Shown one piece after another: positions 32,067 through 41,045 of a DNA stretch of 64,000 nucleotides. Source of the DNA: Isoalcanivorax pacificus W11-5 (GTDB lineage Bacteria > Pseudomonadota > Gammaproteobacteria > Pseudomonadales > Alcanivoracaceae). Both the position numbers and the translations under genes were made by a program. Position 1 is the stretch's first letter, and every line of letters begins with the position of its first letter. The DNA lies in NCBI RefSeq assembly GCF_000299335.2, contig NZ_CP004387.1, forward strand, positions 1,488,001-1,552,000, given 5' to 3'. The notes under the pieces were generated by a model. That model was not told the origin of the DNA and searched no databases. It was given only the letters and a program-made list of their open reading frames with translations.

Positions 32067-35000
32067 TCAGTGGAAATCCCGCGAACGGGTTTTCAGTTCA
32101 GCGAGGGCATGGCTCTCGTCGAGGATTTCGCCGGCGATCACATGGATCACGCCTTCTTCGGTTTTTTCCAGCGTGCCTTTCACCACCAGTAACTGGCCGC
32201 TGAGAATCGCCTTGCGGCAGCGTTCCTGCAGTGTGCGCCAGACGATCACGCTGGTATTGCCGGTTTCATCTTCCAGTGTCAGGAACAGCACGCCCGAGGC
32301 GGTGCCGGGGCGCTGACGATTGGTGACCACGCCGGCCACGCGCACGAAGCGGCCCTGATTGAGACGCCGCAGGTCGCGGGCGCTCTGGCAGCGGTCGAAC
32401 GGCGTGCGGTGGCGCACCAGCGCCATCGGGTGGCGGCCCAGGGTCAGGCTCAGGCTGCGGTAATCAGCCAGCAGATTGTCCACTTCCGAAGGTGCATCCA
32501 GGCGCACGCCATCACGCAGGTTGCTGCTGTGCACAGGCTGGTCGAACAGCGGTGGGGGTTCCTGCACGGCGAGGATTTCCCACTGGCCCTGGTGGCGGTG
32601 GCCGGTGAGCCGGGCGATGGCGTTGGCGGCAACCAGCGCCTCGCGTTCACGGCGGTTCAGGCGCGCACGGGCGCACAGATCGGCCACATCGGTAAAGCGT
32701 GCGGCGCGGCGGGCCTGCAGGATGCGTTGCGCGGCGTCTTCATTGAAGCCGCTGATCTGCCGCAGGCCGACACGCACGGCCGGCTGCATGCCCAATGGCT
32801 GGCGACGGGTATCTTCCAGGGTGTAGTCCCAGTGGCTGTGATCCACGCACGGCGGGCGCACTTCGATGCCGTGCCGGCGGGCGTCCTGCAACAGTTGTGA
32901 TGGCGAATAAAATCCCATCGGCAGGCTGTTCAGCAGGCCACAGTAGAACGCGCTGGTGTGATGTCGCTTGAGCCAGGCAGACAGATACACCAGCAGTGCA
33001 AAACTGGCGGAATGCGATTCAGGAAAACCGTAACCGCCAAAGCCTTTCATCTGTTCGAAAATCCGTTCGGCGTAGTCGGGACTGTAGCCGTTGCCGAGCA
33101 TGCCGTGGATCACCTTGTCGCGGAATTGCAGCAGCTCGCCACTCTTGCCCCAGCGTGCCATGGCACGCCGCAACTGGTCGGCTTCGCCACCGGTGAAGTT
33201 GGCGGCCACCATGGCCATCTGGATCACCTGTTCCTGAAAAATGGGAATGCCGAGCGTCCGGCAGAGTACGTTTTCGATGCGCTGGTCCGGGTAATCCACC
33301 GCTTCAAGCCCGGCCCGGCGACGCAGGAACGGATGCACCATGTCGCCCTGGATCGGGCCGGGCCGCACGATCGCCACCTGGATCACCAGGTCATAAAACC
33401 GGCGCGGTTTCAGGCGCGGCAGCATGCTCATCTGTGCGCGGGATTCCACCTGGAACACGCCGACGCTGTCTGCCTTGCAGAGCATGTCGTAGGTGGCCGG
33501 GTCTTCCGCCGGAATGTCCTGCACGGTCAGCGGCGTGCGCCCGGCATCCATGCGGTAGCGGTTGATCACGCCGAGCATCTTGCGGATTGCGGTGAGCATG
33601 CCCAGGGCCAGCACGTCCACTTTCATCAGGCCGAGGGCTTCGAGATCGTCCTTGTCCCACTGGATGATGGTGCGGTCCGGCATGGCGGCGTTTTCCACCG
33701 GTACCAGCGTGGCCAGCGGCGGCTGGCTGATGACGAAACCGCCGACATGCTGGGACAGGTGACGCGGGAAGCCGAGCAGTTCGACCACGCGGGCCTGGAA
33801 CAGCCGCGCAAGATGCGTGTCTTTCAGGCCCGCTTCGCGGAAACGCTCGGGCAGGGTTTCCGGTTTGTCCCACCAGGCCAGCTGTTTGCTGAGCAGCGCC
33901 AGCCGGTGCTGGTCGAATCCCAGGGCACGGCCGACATCGCGGATCGCGGAGCGCAGCCGGTAGCTGATCACGGTGGCAGCCAGCGCGGCGCGCTCGCGGC
34001 CGTATTTGCGGTAGATGTACTGGATCACTTCCTCGCGCCGCTCGTGTTCGAAATCCACGTCGATATCCGGTGGCTCGTCGCGTTCGCGGGACAGGAAGCG
34101 TTCGAACAGCAGCTGGCTGCGCGAGGGGTCCACTTCGGTGATGCCCAGGCAGTAACAGACCGCAGAGTTGGCCGCCGACCCGCGCCCCTGGCAGAAGATA
34201 TCCTGGCTGCGGGCAAAAGCGACAATGTCGTGCACGGTGAGGAAGTAATACTCGTATTCCAGCTCGCGGATCAGGGTGAGTTCCTGTTCGACCTGCCTGC
34301 GCACGGCGGCGGGCATGCCTGCTCCGGGCCAGCGCCGGGCGGCGCCGGCGTCCACCAGTTGCCGCAGATAAGCGGCGGCTGTCAGACCCTCGGGTACCAC
34401 TTCGCGCGGATAGTGATACCGCAGCGTATCGAGCCGGAAGGTGCAGCGCCCGGCGATGCGCAGGCTTTCCTGCAGCAGCGCCGGCGGGTAGATCGCACGC
34501 AGCCTGGCCAGCGGCCGCAGATGACGCTCGGCATTGGCGAAGCGCAGTGAACCGAGTGTCTGGACGGTGGTGTGGTGCCGCAATGCGGTGAGGACATCCA
34601 GTAACGGTTGCCGCTGCGGGTCATGCATGTGGACGTCGTTGCAGGCCACCATCGGCAGGTGGTGGGTGCAGGCCAGTTGATACAGCTGCTGGTACAGCGC
34701 GGCGTCGTCGGTGTCCTGCAACAGGGCGCAGCCGATCCACAGGCGGTCGGGAAACAGGTCGCTGAGCCAGCGCAGTTCGGTGTCATGGTGGGAGGCGTCC
34801 GGGCCGGGCAGCCACAGGCACAGCAGGTGTGCGCTATGGGCGGCGAGCATGTCGGGCGTGACACGGTACTGGCCCTTGTCGCTGTCGCGGCGGGCGAGGG
34901 TGATCAACTGGCACAGGTTGGCGTAGGCGAAGTTGTCCGGGGCCAGCAGGATGACCTGGGGGGCCGGCTCGCCAGTGAGGCGGACGCGGCTGCCGATGAT

Positions 35001-35180
35001 CAGGTGCAGCGGTGTATCACGTGCCGCCTGCCAGGCACGCACGACACCGGCCAGGGAGCATTCATCGGTGATGGCCAGCGCGCTGTAGCCCAGCGCCAGG
35101 GCGCGGTGCACCAACTCTTCGGGCTGGCTGGCGCCGGTCAGGAAGGTGAACGAAGTGGTGACATGCAGCTCGGCGAACAT
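32067..35180 (-). CDS. dnaE2: Error-prone DNA polymerase DnaE2
   Basis: A 1037-residue C-family polymerase starting MFAELHVTTSFTFLTGAS, the usual DnaE2 opening of the PHP domain. The catalytic region GRGSAANS... and PDIDVDFEHERR is present, followed by the HhH and OB domains (VRVAGVVTNRQRPGTASGV). Length is normal for DnaE2, shorter than DnaE. It carries out mutagenic translesion synthesis with ImuA and ImuB, which lie 11 kb away here rather than adjacent. An in-frame extension to a GTG at 35366 exists but has no domain features. A LexA box lies at 35382-35397. Confidence 0.95.
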   Translation of the reverse strand: MFAELHVTTSFTFLTGASQPEELVHRALALGYSALAITDECSLAGVVRAWQAARDTPLHLIIGSRVRLTGEPAPQVILLAPDNFAYANLCQLITLARRDSDKGQYRVTPDMLAAHSAHLLCLWLPGPDASHHDTELRWLSDLFPDRLWIGCALLQDTDDAALYQQLYQLACTHHLPMVACNDVHMHDPQRQPLLDVLTALRHHTTVQTLGSLRFANAERHLRPLARLRAIYPPALLQESLRIAGRCTFRLDTLRYHYPREVVPEGLTAAAYLRQLVDAGAARRWPGAGMPAAVRRQVEQELTLIRELEYEYYFLTVHDIVAFARSQDIFCQGRGSAANSAVCYCLGITEVDPSRSQLLFERFLSRERDEPPDIDVDFEHERREEVIQYIYRKYGRERAALAATVISYRLRSAIRDVGRALGFDQHRLALLSKQLAWWDKPETLPERFREAGLKDTHLARLFQARVVELLGFPRHLSQHVGGFVISQPPLATLVPVENAAMPDRTIIQWDKDDLEALGLMKVDVLALGMLTAIRKMLGVINRYRMDAGRTPLTVQDIPAEDPATYDMLCKADSVGVFQVESRAQMSMLPRLKPRRFYDLVIQVAIVRPGPIQGDMVHPFLRRRAGLEAVDYPDQRIENVLCRTLGIPIFQEQVIQMAMVAANFTGGEADQLRRAMARWGKSGELLQFRDKVIHGMLGNGYSPDYAERIFEQMKGFGGYGFPESHSASFALLVYLSAWLKRHHTSAFYCGLLNSLPMGFYSPSQLLQDARRHGIEVRPPCVDHSHWDYTLEDTRRQPLGMQPAVRVGLRQISGFNEDAAQRILQARRAARFTDVADLCARARLNRREREALVAANAIARLTGHRHQGQWEILAVQEPPPLFDQPVHSSNLRDGVRLDAPSEVDNLLADYRSLSLTLGRHPMALVRHRTPFDRCQSARDLRRLNQGRFVRVAGVVTNRQRPGTASGVLFLTLEDETGNTSVIVWRTLQERCRKAILSGQLLVVKGTLEKTEEGVIHVIAGEILDESHALAELKTRSRDFH

Positions 35181-35381
35181 CGCGACAGGCTCTTTGTGCA
35201 GTGCACCTTGCGCGCTTTGCACGCAGGGGCCACGTGGTGCACAGGACGCATGCGGTGCCCATGACGCACGACGGCAGGAAATGGGACCGGGAGCAAGCGC
35301 CGTCCCTGGCGCTGGGGAGATCGTCACGGCGTGGTGTTGCAGTACCACAGGAATCCGTGTGCTCACCGGACGCCCAGATTA

Positions 35382-35397
35382 CTGTCCTTATGGACAG
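35382..35397. promoter_or_regulatory. LexA (SOS) box of dnaE2
   Basis: CTGTCCTTATGGACAG matches the CTGT-N8-ACAG gammaproteobacterial LexA consensus exactly. It lies about 200 bases upstream of the dnaE2 start chosen here and just past the end of the HPP gene. Confidence 0.85.
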
Positions 35398-35401
35398 TAC
35401 G

Positions 35402-36004
35402 TCAAGTGTCCGGCGTGTGCTTCGACCAGACCGGATAGGGAATGCCGGCCAGGCGATTGATGACCATGGCCTGGATCAGCAGCAGCACCACGCCGGCCAG
35501 CAGCACTTCGATCTGGTGCAGGCTGGTCATGGTGCCCAGCGCCACCATCAGCGAGGTGGCGGCGGCGGGTGGGTGTACCACGCGCAGCAGCACCATCAGG
35601 AAGCAGGTGGTGCCCAGGGCCAGGCCGGCGGCGGCCACACGGGGCAGCTCCACCCCGTTGAGCATGGCAGAGGGCTCATCCAGCAGGCCGAAGGTGGCCA
35701 GGCTGAGCCAGCCCACCAGCGCGCCGACCAGGTGGCCACAGAGCACGTTGCGCGGCGAGGAGGCTTCTGCCAGCGGCAGGTAGAACAGCAGGAAGGCGGT
35801 GGCGCCCAGCGAGGGGAAGATGAAGGCTTCCTGGCTGATCAGCGCGATAAAGGCGATCAGGGCAATGCTGACACCCGCATTGATGAAGTTGAACCCGGCC
35901 AGCACCAGGCGCGGGTTGAAGCGCTCGCTCCAGCGTTCCAGATGAAAGTGCTTCAGCAGGCCGGTGACGACTTGCCAGCGCAGGCGATCGTTGCGTTCAC
36001 TCAT
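35402..36004 (-). CDS. HPP-family membrane protein
   Basis: A 200-residue membrane protein with four to five helices. The family signature is visible in FIFPSLGATAFLLFYLPLAEASSPRNVLCGHLVG and LRVVHPPAAATSLMVALG, containing the HPP triplet. Cyanobacterial and plant relatives transport nitrite in plastids; bacterial function is less certain. The ATG at 36004 is preferred to an upstream start. It points toward dnaE2 on the same strand but the LexA box between them indicates separate control. Confidence 0.9.
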   Translation of the reverse strand: MSERNDRLRWQVVTGLLKHFHLERWSERFNPRLVLAGFNFINAGVSIALIAFIALISQEAFIFPSLGATAFLLFYLPLAEASSPRNVLCGHLVGALVGWLSLATFGLLDEPSAMLNGVELPRVAAAGLALGTTCFLMVLLRVVHPPAAATSLMVALGTMTSLHQIEVLLAGVVLLLIQAMVINRLAGIPYPVWSKHTPDT

Positions 36005-36105
36005 GGAGGATTCGTGAGGCCATGGGGTGAGGGGAGGCGGCATCATACCGCAACGCTGACAGGCAATGCAGGGGGCAGGCCCCGCAAAGCGGGGCGCGGG
36101 GCAGG

Positions 36106-37131
36106 TTACTTCAGCAGTGCCAGGGTGCTGTCGGCGAACCAGAAGCCTTCCAGGCGGCGGCGCAGGGTGTCCTGCAGGATGCCGCGCTCCTTGAGCACCT
36201 CGATGATCGGCGGTGCGTAGCGCAGGGCTTCGTCGAGGACCATTTTCTTGTCCACGCCCATTTCGCCGATCAGTTTGTCCAGGGCGGTGTCGCCGTACTT
36301 CTCGAAGAAGAAATCCACCCCGGCATCAAGCAGGTTGCCGAAATAGCGGGTGGCGCGGAACTGCTTCCAGGCTTCCAGGCCGGTGACCATGGCATCTTCC
36401 AGTTCGTCGCGGGTGACATAGCGGCGCAGGGTGGCGACTTTCTGTTCCTTGATCTCGTCCCAGAAATCCAGCATTGCCTGGCGAAACTCACCGCTCTCGA
36501 TGGCCTTTTCCAGCCGTTTCTCGCTCTGGCGAATGATGCTGCGGGTATTGTGGGCAATGTATTTCTTGATGTTCTGCTCGGCGGATTTTTCCAGGCCCGG
36601 GGCCGCCTTGCTGACCACCGACTTGCCCAGCTTGAGCATCGAGCTGGCGCCGGGGATGCTGCCGGCCATGTTGGTGCCCTGGGTGATGAAGCCCTGGATG
36701 CCGCGGTACAGCATGTCGGAGATCAGGTTGATGGTCAGCGGGCTGCCGGCGATCTCGCTGATCAGGCGCTGGCGCAGCGCGTCCATTTCCAGCACGACGT
36801 CCAGCAGCTCGGCCACTTCCTGGTCGCTGATCAGGTCTTCGAAGCTGTTCTTGTCGTGGCCGGGGTGGTTGTACAGGCGGTCAGCGATTTCACCGATCAG
36901 TTCGGGAATGGCGCCGGAGATGTCCATTTCCACGGCATAGCGGCGCGCGGTGTGGCGCACCTGTTCCGCGCTCACCACGTCGTTCAGGCGCAGCGTTTTC
37001 ATCACCTTGAAGGCGATGTCGATTTCCTCTTTGGCCAGCTTCTTGAACTGTTTGGGGTCGAGCTGGCTGATCAGGTAGTCCACCTGGGCATTGAGCAGTT
37101 GTTCGGCCTTGGCGCGCTGCGTGTCCGTCAT
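36106..37131 (-). CDS. Conserved hypothetical helical protein
   Basis: A 341-residue protein starting at the ATG at 37131 (MTDTQRAKAEQLLNAQVDYL). It is rich in charged amphipathic helices, with no signal peptide; one weakly hydrophobic stretch (about residues 125-150, LISDMLYRGIQGFITQGTNMAG) could contact membrane. I do not recognise a domain. The upstream part of the open frame is low-complexity and rejected. It is a single gene between HPP and the divergent DUF2157 operon. Confidence 0.78.
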   Translation of the reverse strand: MTDTQRAKAEQLLNAQVDYLISQLDPKQFKKLAKEEIDIAFKVMKTLRLNDVVSAEQVRHTARRYAVEMDISGAIPELIGEIADRLYNHPGHDKNSFEDLISDQEVAELLDVVLEMDALRQRLISEIAGSPLTINLISDMLYRGIQGFITQGTNMAGSIPGASSMLKLGKSVVSKAAPGLEKSAEQNIKKYIAHNTRSIIRQSEKRLEKAIESGEFRQAMLDFWDEIKEQKVATLRRYVTRDELEDAMVTGLEAWKQFRATRYFGNLLDAGVDFFFEKYGDTALDKLIGEMGVDKKMVLDEALRYAPPIIEVLKERGILQDTLRRRLEGFWFADSTLALLK

Positions 37132-37374
37132 GATCGCTGTCCTGTGATGTGCCGGATGGGGATAGGGCCGCAGCATAGAGCCTGCTCGCCATGCGGGCGT
37201 TGGCCGCAGTGACGGGCAAGCCGGTGAGGGCTGGTCAGGGTGAGCAGGAGGCGCTGTGGTGGGCTGTGGGGCAGAAAGGCGACGTGGCCTGCATTCTGTC
37301 CCGATGCGAAACACTGGCCTGCCAGCCGGTTACCGGGCAATCTTGCAGCAACGCCGTGGAGAAGGAAATCACCT

Positions 37375-38700
37375 GTGCGCGTGATGCGTTTATTCAAGGG
37401 CGAACTGGTACGCGAAGTGCGTGGCTGGGTCGACGCGGGGCTGATCGAACCCGCCCAGGGCGAGGCCATTCTGGCGCGCTATGACCGTTCATTATCGGAT
37501 GTGGAAAAGCCGGCACTGGGCTACCGGGTGCTGTCGGCGTTGGCGGTGCTGTGCGGCGGCGCGGCCCTGCTGCTGTTGCTGTCGCACAATTGGGATGAGC
37601 TGTCGCGGGCCGGGCGCATGCTCGGCCTGATCGGCTTTACCGCGCTGCTCAATGGCATGGGCCTGCTGCGCTGGATGCGCGGGCAGCGCGACAACGCGGT
37701 GCTGTGGCTGTTTGCCGGCGGCATTGCCTACGGCGCCAGCATCATGCTGATCGCGCAGATCTATCATCTGGGGGAGCATTATCCCGATGGCCTGTTGTGG
37801 TGGGCGCTGGGTGTGCTGCCGATGGCCTGGCTGACGGCCAGCCGGCTGCTGCACCTGTTGCAGTTGTCGCTGGCCGCCTTGTGGATGTTTACCGAATTCC
37901 CGTTCAGTTTTCCGTGGCTGATGCCGCTGTTTATAGGGGCTGCGTTGTATCAGGTGCTGTATCGCAAGCGCCTGGGCGTGCTGCTGGTCAGTGCGCTGGT
38001 GCTGGCCGTGATCTGGCTCAATGGCCTGTACCAGTGGTGGATGCTGCGCTGGCAGGACTGGCGCATGTATGACGAATGGGTCGAGCACCTGGGCCTGACA
38101 ATCGTGCTGTGTCTGTTGTTGGCCGCCCTGGCACTGACCCAGCGTGATCACCCGCTGCGTGGCCGGCGGGCGGACGCAGCGCTGGTGCTGGGCTGGCTGG
38201 GGCGCCTGGGCCTGATGTTGCTGCTGGTGTTCAGTTATCCGGCGGCCTGGCGCGAATTCGGCGAGGACTGGCTGTTCCATGGCGCGCCGGTGTGCTGGCT
38301 GCTGATGGCCGTGGTGGTGATCAGTGCGGTGCTGACCCGCTGGATGAGTGCGCGCACGCGGCTGGGGCTGCTGGGTGTGGTGCTGCTGGTGGCTGCGGCG
38401 CTGCTGCTGCCCCTGTCTGTGCCGCCTGCGCGGCTGGCGGTGCCGATGGCACTGCTGATCAACCTGGTGTTGCTGGCGATCGGTATTGCGCTGATTTTTT
38501 CCGGCCTGAACCGGCGTCTGGCAAAGCGCTTCTATGGCGGCATCGTGCTGTTGCTGGCGGTGGTACTGATGCGCTATCTGGATCTGATAGGAGACTACCT
38601 GAGCAGTGCGCTGCTGTTTGCGGTGGCAGGGGGCGTGTTGTTCGCCGCTGCGCGTTTCTGGCGCAGTGCGATGGCGCGGGAGGTGGCGAATGAGCACTGA
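37375..38700 (+). CDS. DUF2157 membrane protein
   Basis: A 441-residue membrane protein. The GTG at 37375 is chosen because GAAGGA ends 8 bases before it; the ATG at 37384 would be too far. The soluble N terminus (FKGELVREVRGWVDAGLIEPAQGEAILARYD) and the first helices (VLCGGAALLLLLSHNWDEL) are the DUF2157 signature, followed by about 13 more helices. Function is unknown. It overlaps the GDYXXLXY gene by 11 bases, a pairing commonly seen for this family. Confidence 0.88.
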   Translation: MRVMRLFKGELVREVRGWVDAGLIEPAQGEAILARYDRSLSDVEKPALGYRVLSALAVLCGGAALLLLLSHNWDELSRAGRMLGLIGFTALLNGMGLLRWMRGQRDNAVLWLFAGGIAYGASIMLIAQIYHLGEHYPDGLLWWALGVLPMAWLTASRLLHLLQLSLAALWMFTEFPFSFPWLMPLFIGAALYQVLYRKRLGVLLVSALVLAVIWLNGLYQWWMLRWQDWRMYDEWVEHLGLTIVLCLLLAALALTQRDHPLRGRRADAALVLGWLGRLGLMLLLVFSYPAAWREFGEDWLFHGAPVCWLLMAVVVISAVLTRWMSARTRLGLLGVVLLVAAALLLPLSVPPARLAVPMALLINLVLLAIGIALIFSGLNRRLAKRFYGGIVLLLAVVLMRYLDLIGDYLSSALLFAVAGGVLFAAARFWRSAMAREVANEH

Positions 38701-39262
38701 TACGCTGCACACGTTGACCGAAAAACCGATGAACTGGCGTAGCGGATTGCTGGTGCTGGCGGCGCTGCTGCAACTGGCGATTCTGGCCGGCGTGTACCTG
38801 GGGGCGAAATACCCGGTCTGGACCGGCGAGCCGGTGACGCTGCGCGTGGTGCCGGTGGACCCGCGCGATCTGTTCCGGGGCAATTACGCCCGGCTCAATT
38901 ATCAGGTGTCGTCGTTGCCGGCCTCGCTGCTGCCCGACAACGAAACCCTGCGTGAAGGCCAGCGTGTGTACGTGACGCTGACGCCCGGTGACGACGGCTT
39001 CTGGCAGGCCAGCGCGCTGAGCGCGGAGCGGCCGGCGCAGGGCACGGTGTTGCGTGGCCGGGTGCTGTGGGTCAGTGGTGAGCAGTATGCGCTGCGCTTC
39101 GGTATTGAAGCCTGGTTCGCGCCGAAAGAAAAAGCACTCGCACTGGAAGACACCCTGCGCGAAGGTGGCGCCGCGCAGGTGATGCTGGCGGCGAATGGCA
39201 AGGCGGCGCTGGTGGCGGTGGGCGAGCGGCCGTCAGAGTTCGTGGACAAGCAACAGCAGTGA
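38690..39262 (+). CDS. GDYXXLXY-domain protein
   Basis: A 190-residue protein with an N-terminal membrane anchor (GLLVLAALLQLAILAGVYLG) and a periplasmic domain. The domain's name motif appears as FRGNYARLNY. It starts with ATG after GGGAGGTGGCGA, inside the end of the DUF2157 gene. The two proteins almost certainly act together, in an unknown envelope role. Its 3' end overlaps the convergent pirin gene by 30 bases. Confidence 0.88.
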   Translation: MSTDTLHTLTEKPMNWRSGLLVLAALLQLAILAGVYLGAKYPVWTGEPVTLRVVPVDPRDLFRGNYARLNYQVSSLPASLLPDNETLREGQRVYVTLTPGDDGFWQASALSAERPAQGTVLRGRVLWVSGEQYALRFGIEAWFAPKEKALALEDTLREGGAAQVMLAANGKAALVAVGERPSEFVDKQQQ

Positions 39263-39898
39263 CGCGCTGTCGGCGTCCAGTATCAGGTCGTCGCCGATAA
39301 AGAGGGTTTCCGCTGCCAGGTGGTGTGTCTGTTCGCCTTCGGTGACACGCACGCTGCCGTAGACCAGATAACCCAGCATCCGTCCGGGCTGGCCGGCCTG
39401 CCGGCCTGCGCTGGCGCGCCATACGTCGATGCGCGTATCACCGCTGTATTTCCCGTAGACCGCCGTGCGTTCATCCGGCGCCGGCCGGCAGACCCGGTAA
39501 CGGGGCGGGCCTTCGTGCCGCCGTGGCTGCAGCCAGAGCTGGATCATGTGCGTGCCGCTGTCGTTCGGGTTGATTTCGTTGTGGCGAAAGCCGTACGCGC
39601 CAGCGTATTGCACCTGCACGTCGCCGGCTTCGAGCACTTCGCCGTCTCCCAGGCTGCCTTCATGGCGCACGCGGCCGCGCACCACCACCGAGATGATGTC
39701 CACGGCGCTGTGTTCATGGGCGCGCGTGCTGCCGTGCGGCAGAAAAATGGCGTCGGCCAGGTACACCAGCTGGCCCAGCCCTTCGCTGCTGTCCGGCAGG
39801 CGCTGGTCGCCGAAGCGACGGGAATCCATCACGTAGAGACGCTCGCGCAATCCGGCGAAGCCATCCAGGCTGAGTGCGTCGCGGGTCAGGGTGTACAC
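39233..39898 (-). CDS. Pirin-family protein
   Basis: A 221-residue bicupin. The GTG at 39898 is chosen because AAGGAG sits 6 bases upstream. DAIFLPHGSTRAHEHSAVDIISVVV carries the metal-binding histidines of the N-terminal cupin, and INPNDSGTHMIQLWL is the pirin core. Bacterial pirins of this kind (YhaK/YhhW type) are linked to quercetinase-like or redox-sensing roles. The upstream in-frame extension overlaps the AraC gene and has no pirin features. AraC lies just upstream on the same strand with a 10-base gap. Confidence 0.87.
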   Translation of the reverse strand: MYTLTRDALSLDGFAGLRERLYVMDSRRFGDQRLPDSSEGLGQLVYLADAIFLPHGSTRAHEHSAVDIISVVVRGRVRHEGSLGDGEVLEAGDVQVQYAGAYGFRHNEINPNDSGTHMIQLWLQPRRHEGPPRYRVCRPAPDERTAVYGKYSGDTRIDVWRASAGRQAGQPGRMLGYLVYGSVRVTEGEQTHHLAAETLFIGDDLILDADSASLLLLVHEL

Positions 39899-39908
39899 AG
39901 CATGCTCC

Positions 39909-40919
39909 TTAGTCGGGGGCGCCGTGCTGGCGGCGCCAGCGCCCGGGGGTGACGCCATGCCAGCGGCGGAAGGCGCGGGTAAGGGCGCTCTGTTCGGAAA
40001 AGCCGAGCAGCAGTGCCACGTCACTGAGGGTCAGGGTGTGATCCGCCAGGTATTCGGCGGCCAGTCCCGAGCGGGCGTGATCAAGAAATTGTTGCCAGCT
40101 GACGCCGTGCTCGCCGAGCCGGCGTTGCAGCGTGCGGGATGACATGTGCAAGGCGCGGGCCATGTCCGGCAGGCCGGCGCGACCGTCGGTCAGCAGGCGC
40201 GGCAGGGTCTGCCGCAGGGCGCGGTCGAAGGCGTCGGTGTCCGGCAGCGCCGTGAGCAGGGCCTGTGCCTGGCGATCGAGCAGTGCGCGCAGGGCCGGAT
40301 CGCGATGGGGCATCGGCATGGCCAGCAGACGGGTGGGGAAGCGCACGCGCACATGGCTGTCGTTGAACTGCACCGGGCATTCGAAAAAACGCCTGTAGGC
40401 GTCGGCGTCCCCGATGCGTTGTGGCGCACCGACAAAGGTGACCAGTGTCGGGGCGGGTGCCGGGGGCGGTAGCTGACGTCGCAGAAAGGTCACCAGGGCG
40501 GCGATGGCGGTGCCGTCGGCCAGTTGCCCCAGCGGTACCGATGCGGCCGGCCAGCGCAGTTCGGTGTCGTCGCCGCTGACTGCCACTTCCGCCAGGCTCA
40601 CACCGTAGAACAGCCGCTCATAACGCTGGTAGGCCAGCATCGCTTCGCCGAGCGTATCGGTCGCCAACACCAGATAGCCCAGTACCCCGACGTGGTGGGG
40701 CTGCACACCGGTGCCGATGGACAGTTCCGGCGCTGCCTGCGAGGGCACCCGCGTGACCGCCTGCTGTAACAGCGTACGCCAGACGTCCACAGGCACGCTG
40801 TCATCCGGGGCGTACTGGGCCAGGGTGGCGCGGATGTCCGGCGCCGGCAGCGACTGGGTGTCGAGCCAGTCGGTCAGCAGGCGGGTCCAGGCACCGGTCA
40901 GGCGTAGCAGCGTGCTCAT
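39909..40919 (-). CDS. AraC-family regulator, arabinose-operon-unlike (Arabinose_bd) type
   Basis: A 336-residue regulator with an N-terminal Arabinose_bd-like domain and a C-terminal AraC DNA-binding domain (MARALHMSSRTLQRRLGEHG, LADHTLTLSDVALLLGFSEQSALTRAFRRWHGVTPGRWRR). Relatives of this layout (OruR/ToxR-like, AlkS-unrelated) control catabolic or virulence genes. It lies directly upstream of the pirin gene and divergent from the membrane hydroxylase gene, either of which may be a target. Confidence 0.9.
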   Translation of the reverse strand: MSTLLRLTGAWTRLLTDWLDTQSLPAPDIRATLAQYAPDDSVPVDVWRTLLQQAVTRVPSQAAPELSIGTGVQPHHVGVLGYLVLATDTLGEAMLAYQRYERLFYGVSLAEVAVSGDDTELRWPAASVPLGQLADGTAIAALVTFLRRQLPPPAPAPTLVTFVGAPQRIGDADAYRRFFECPVQFNDSHVRVRFPTRLLAMPMPHRDPALRALLDRQAQALLTALPDTDAFDRALRQTLPRLLTDGRAGLPDMARALHMSSRTLQRRLGEHGVSWQQFLDHARSGLAAEYLADHTLTLSDVALLLGFSEQSALTRAFRRWHGVTPGRWRRQHGAPD

Positions 40920-41045
40920 GGTGTGTCACCGGGCTTGCGGAGGACAGGGTGGCATCGATTGTCAAAAATAAGGCGCTGATGGTCAATAAGGCAGGGACGG
41001 ACGGGGTAACAATGAGCGTCATCACAACAAGACGGGAGGCCGGTC

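Noticed and set aside
32958-34550. 530-codon open frame on the plus strand inside dnaE2
   Set aside because: It is antisense to clear DnaE2 coding sequence, its protein is low-complexity and His/Gln-rich, and long antisense frames are common in high-GC DNA.
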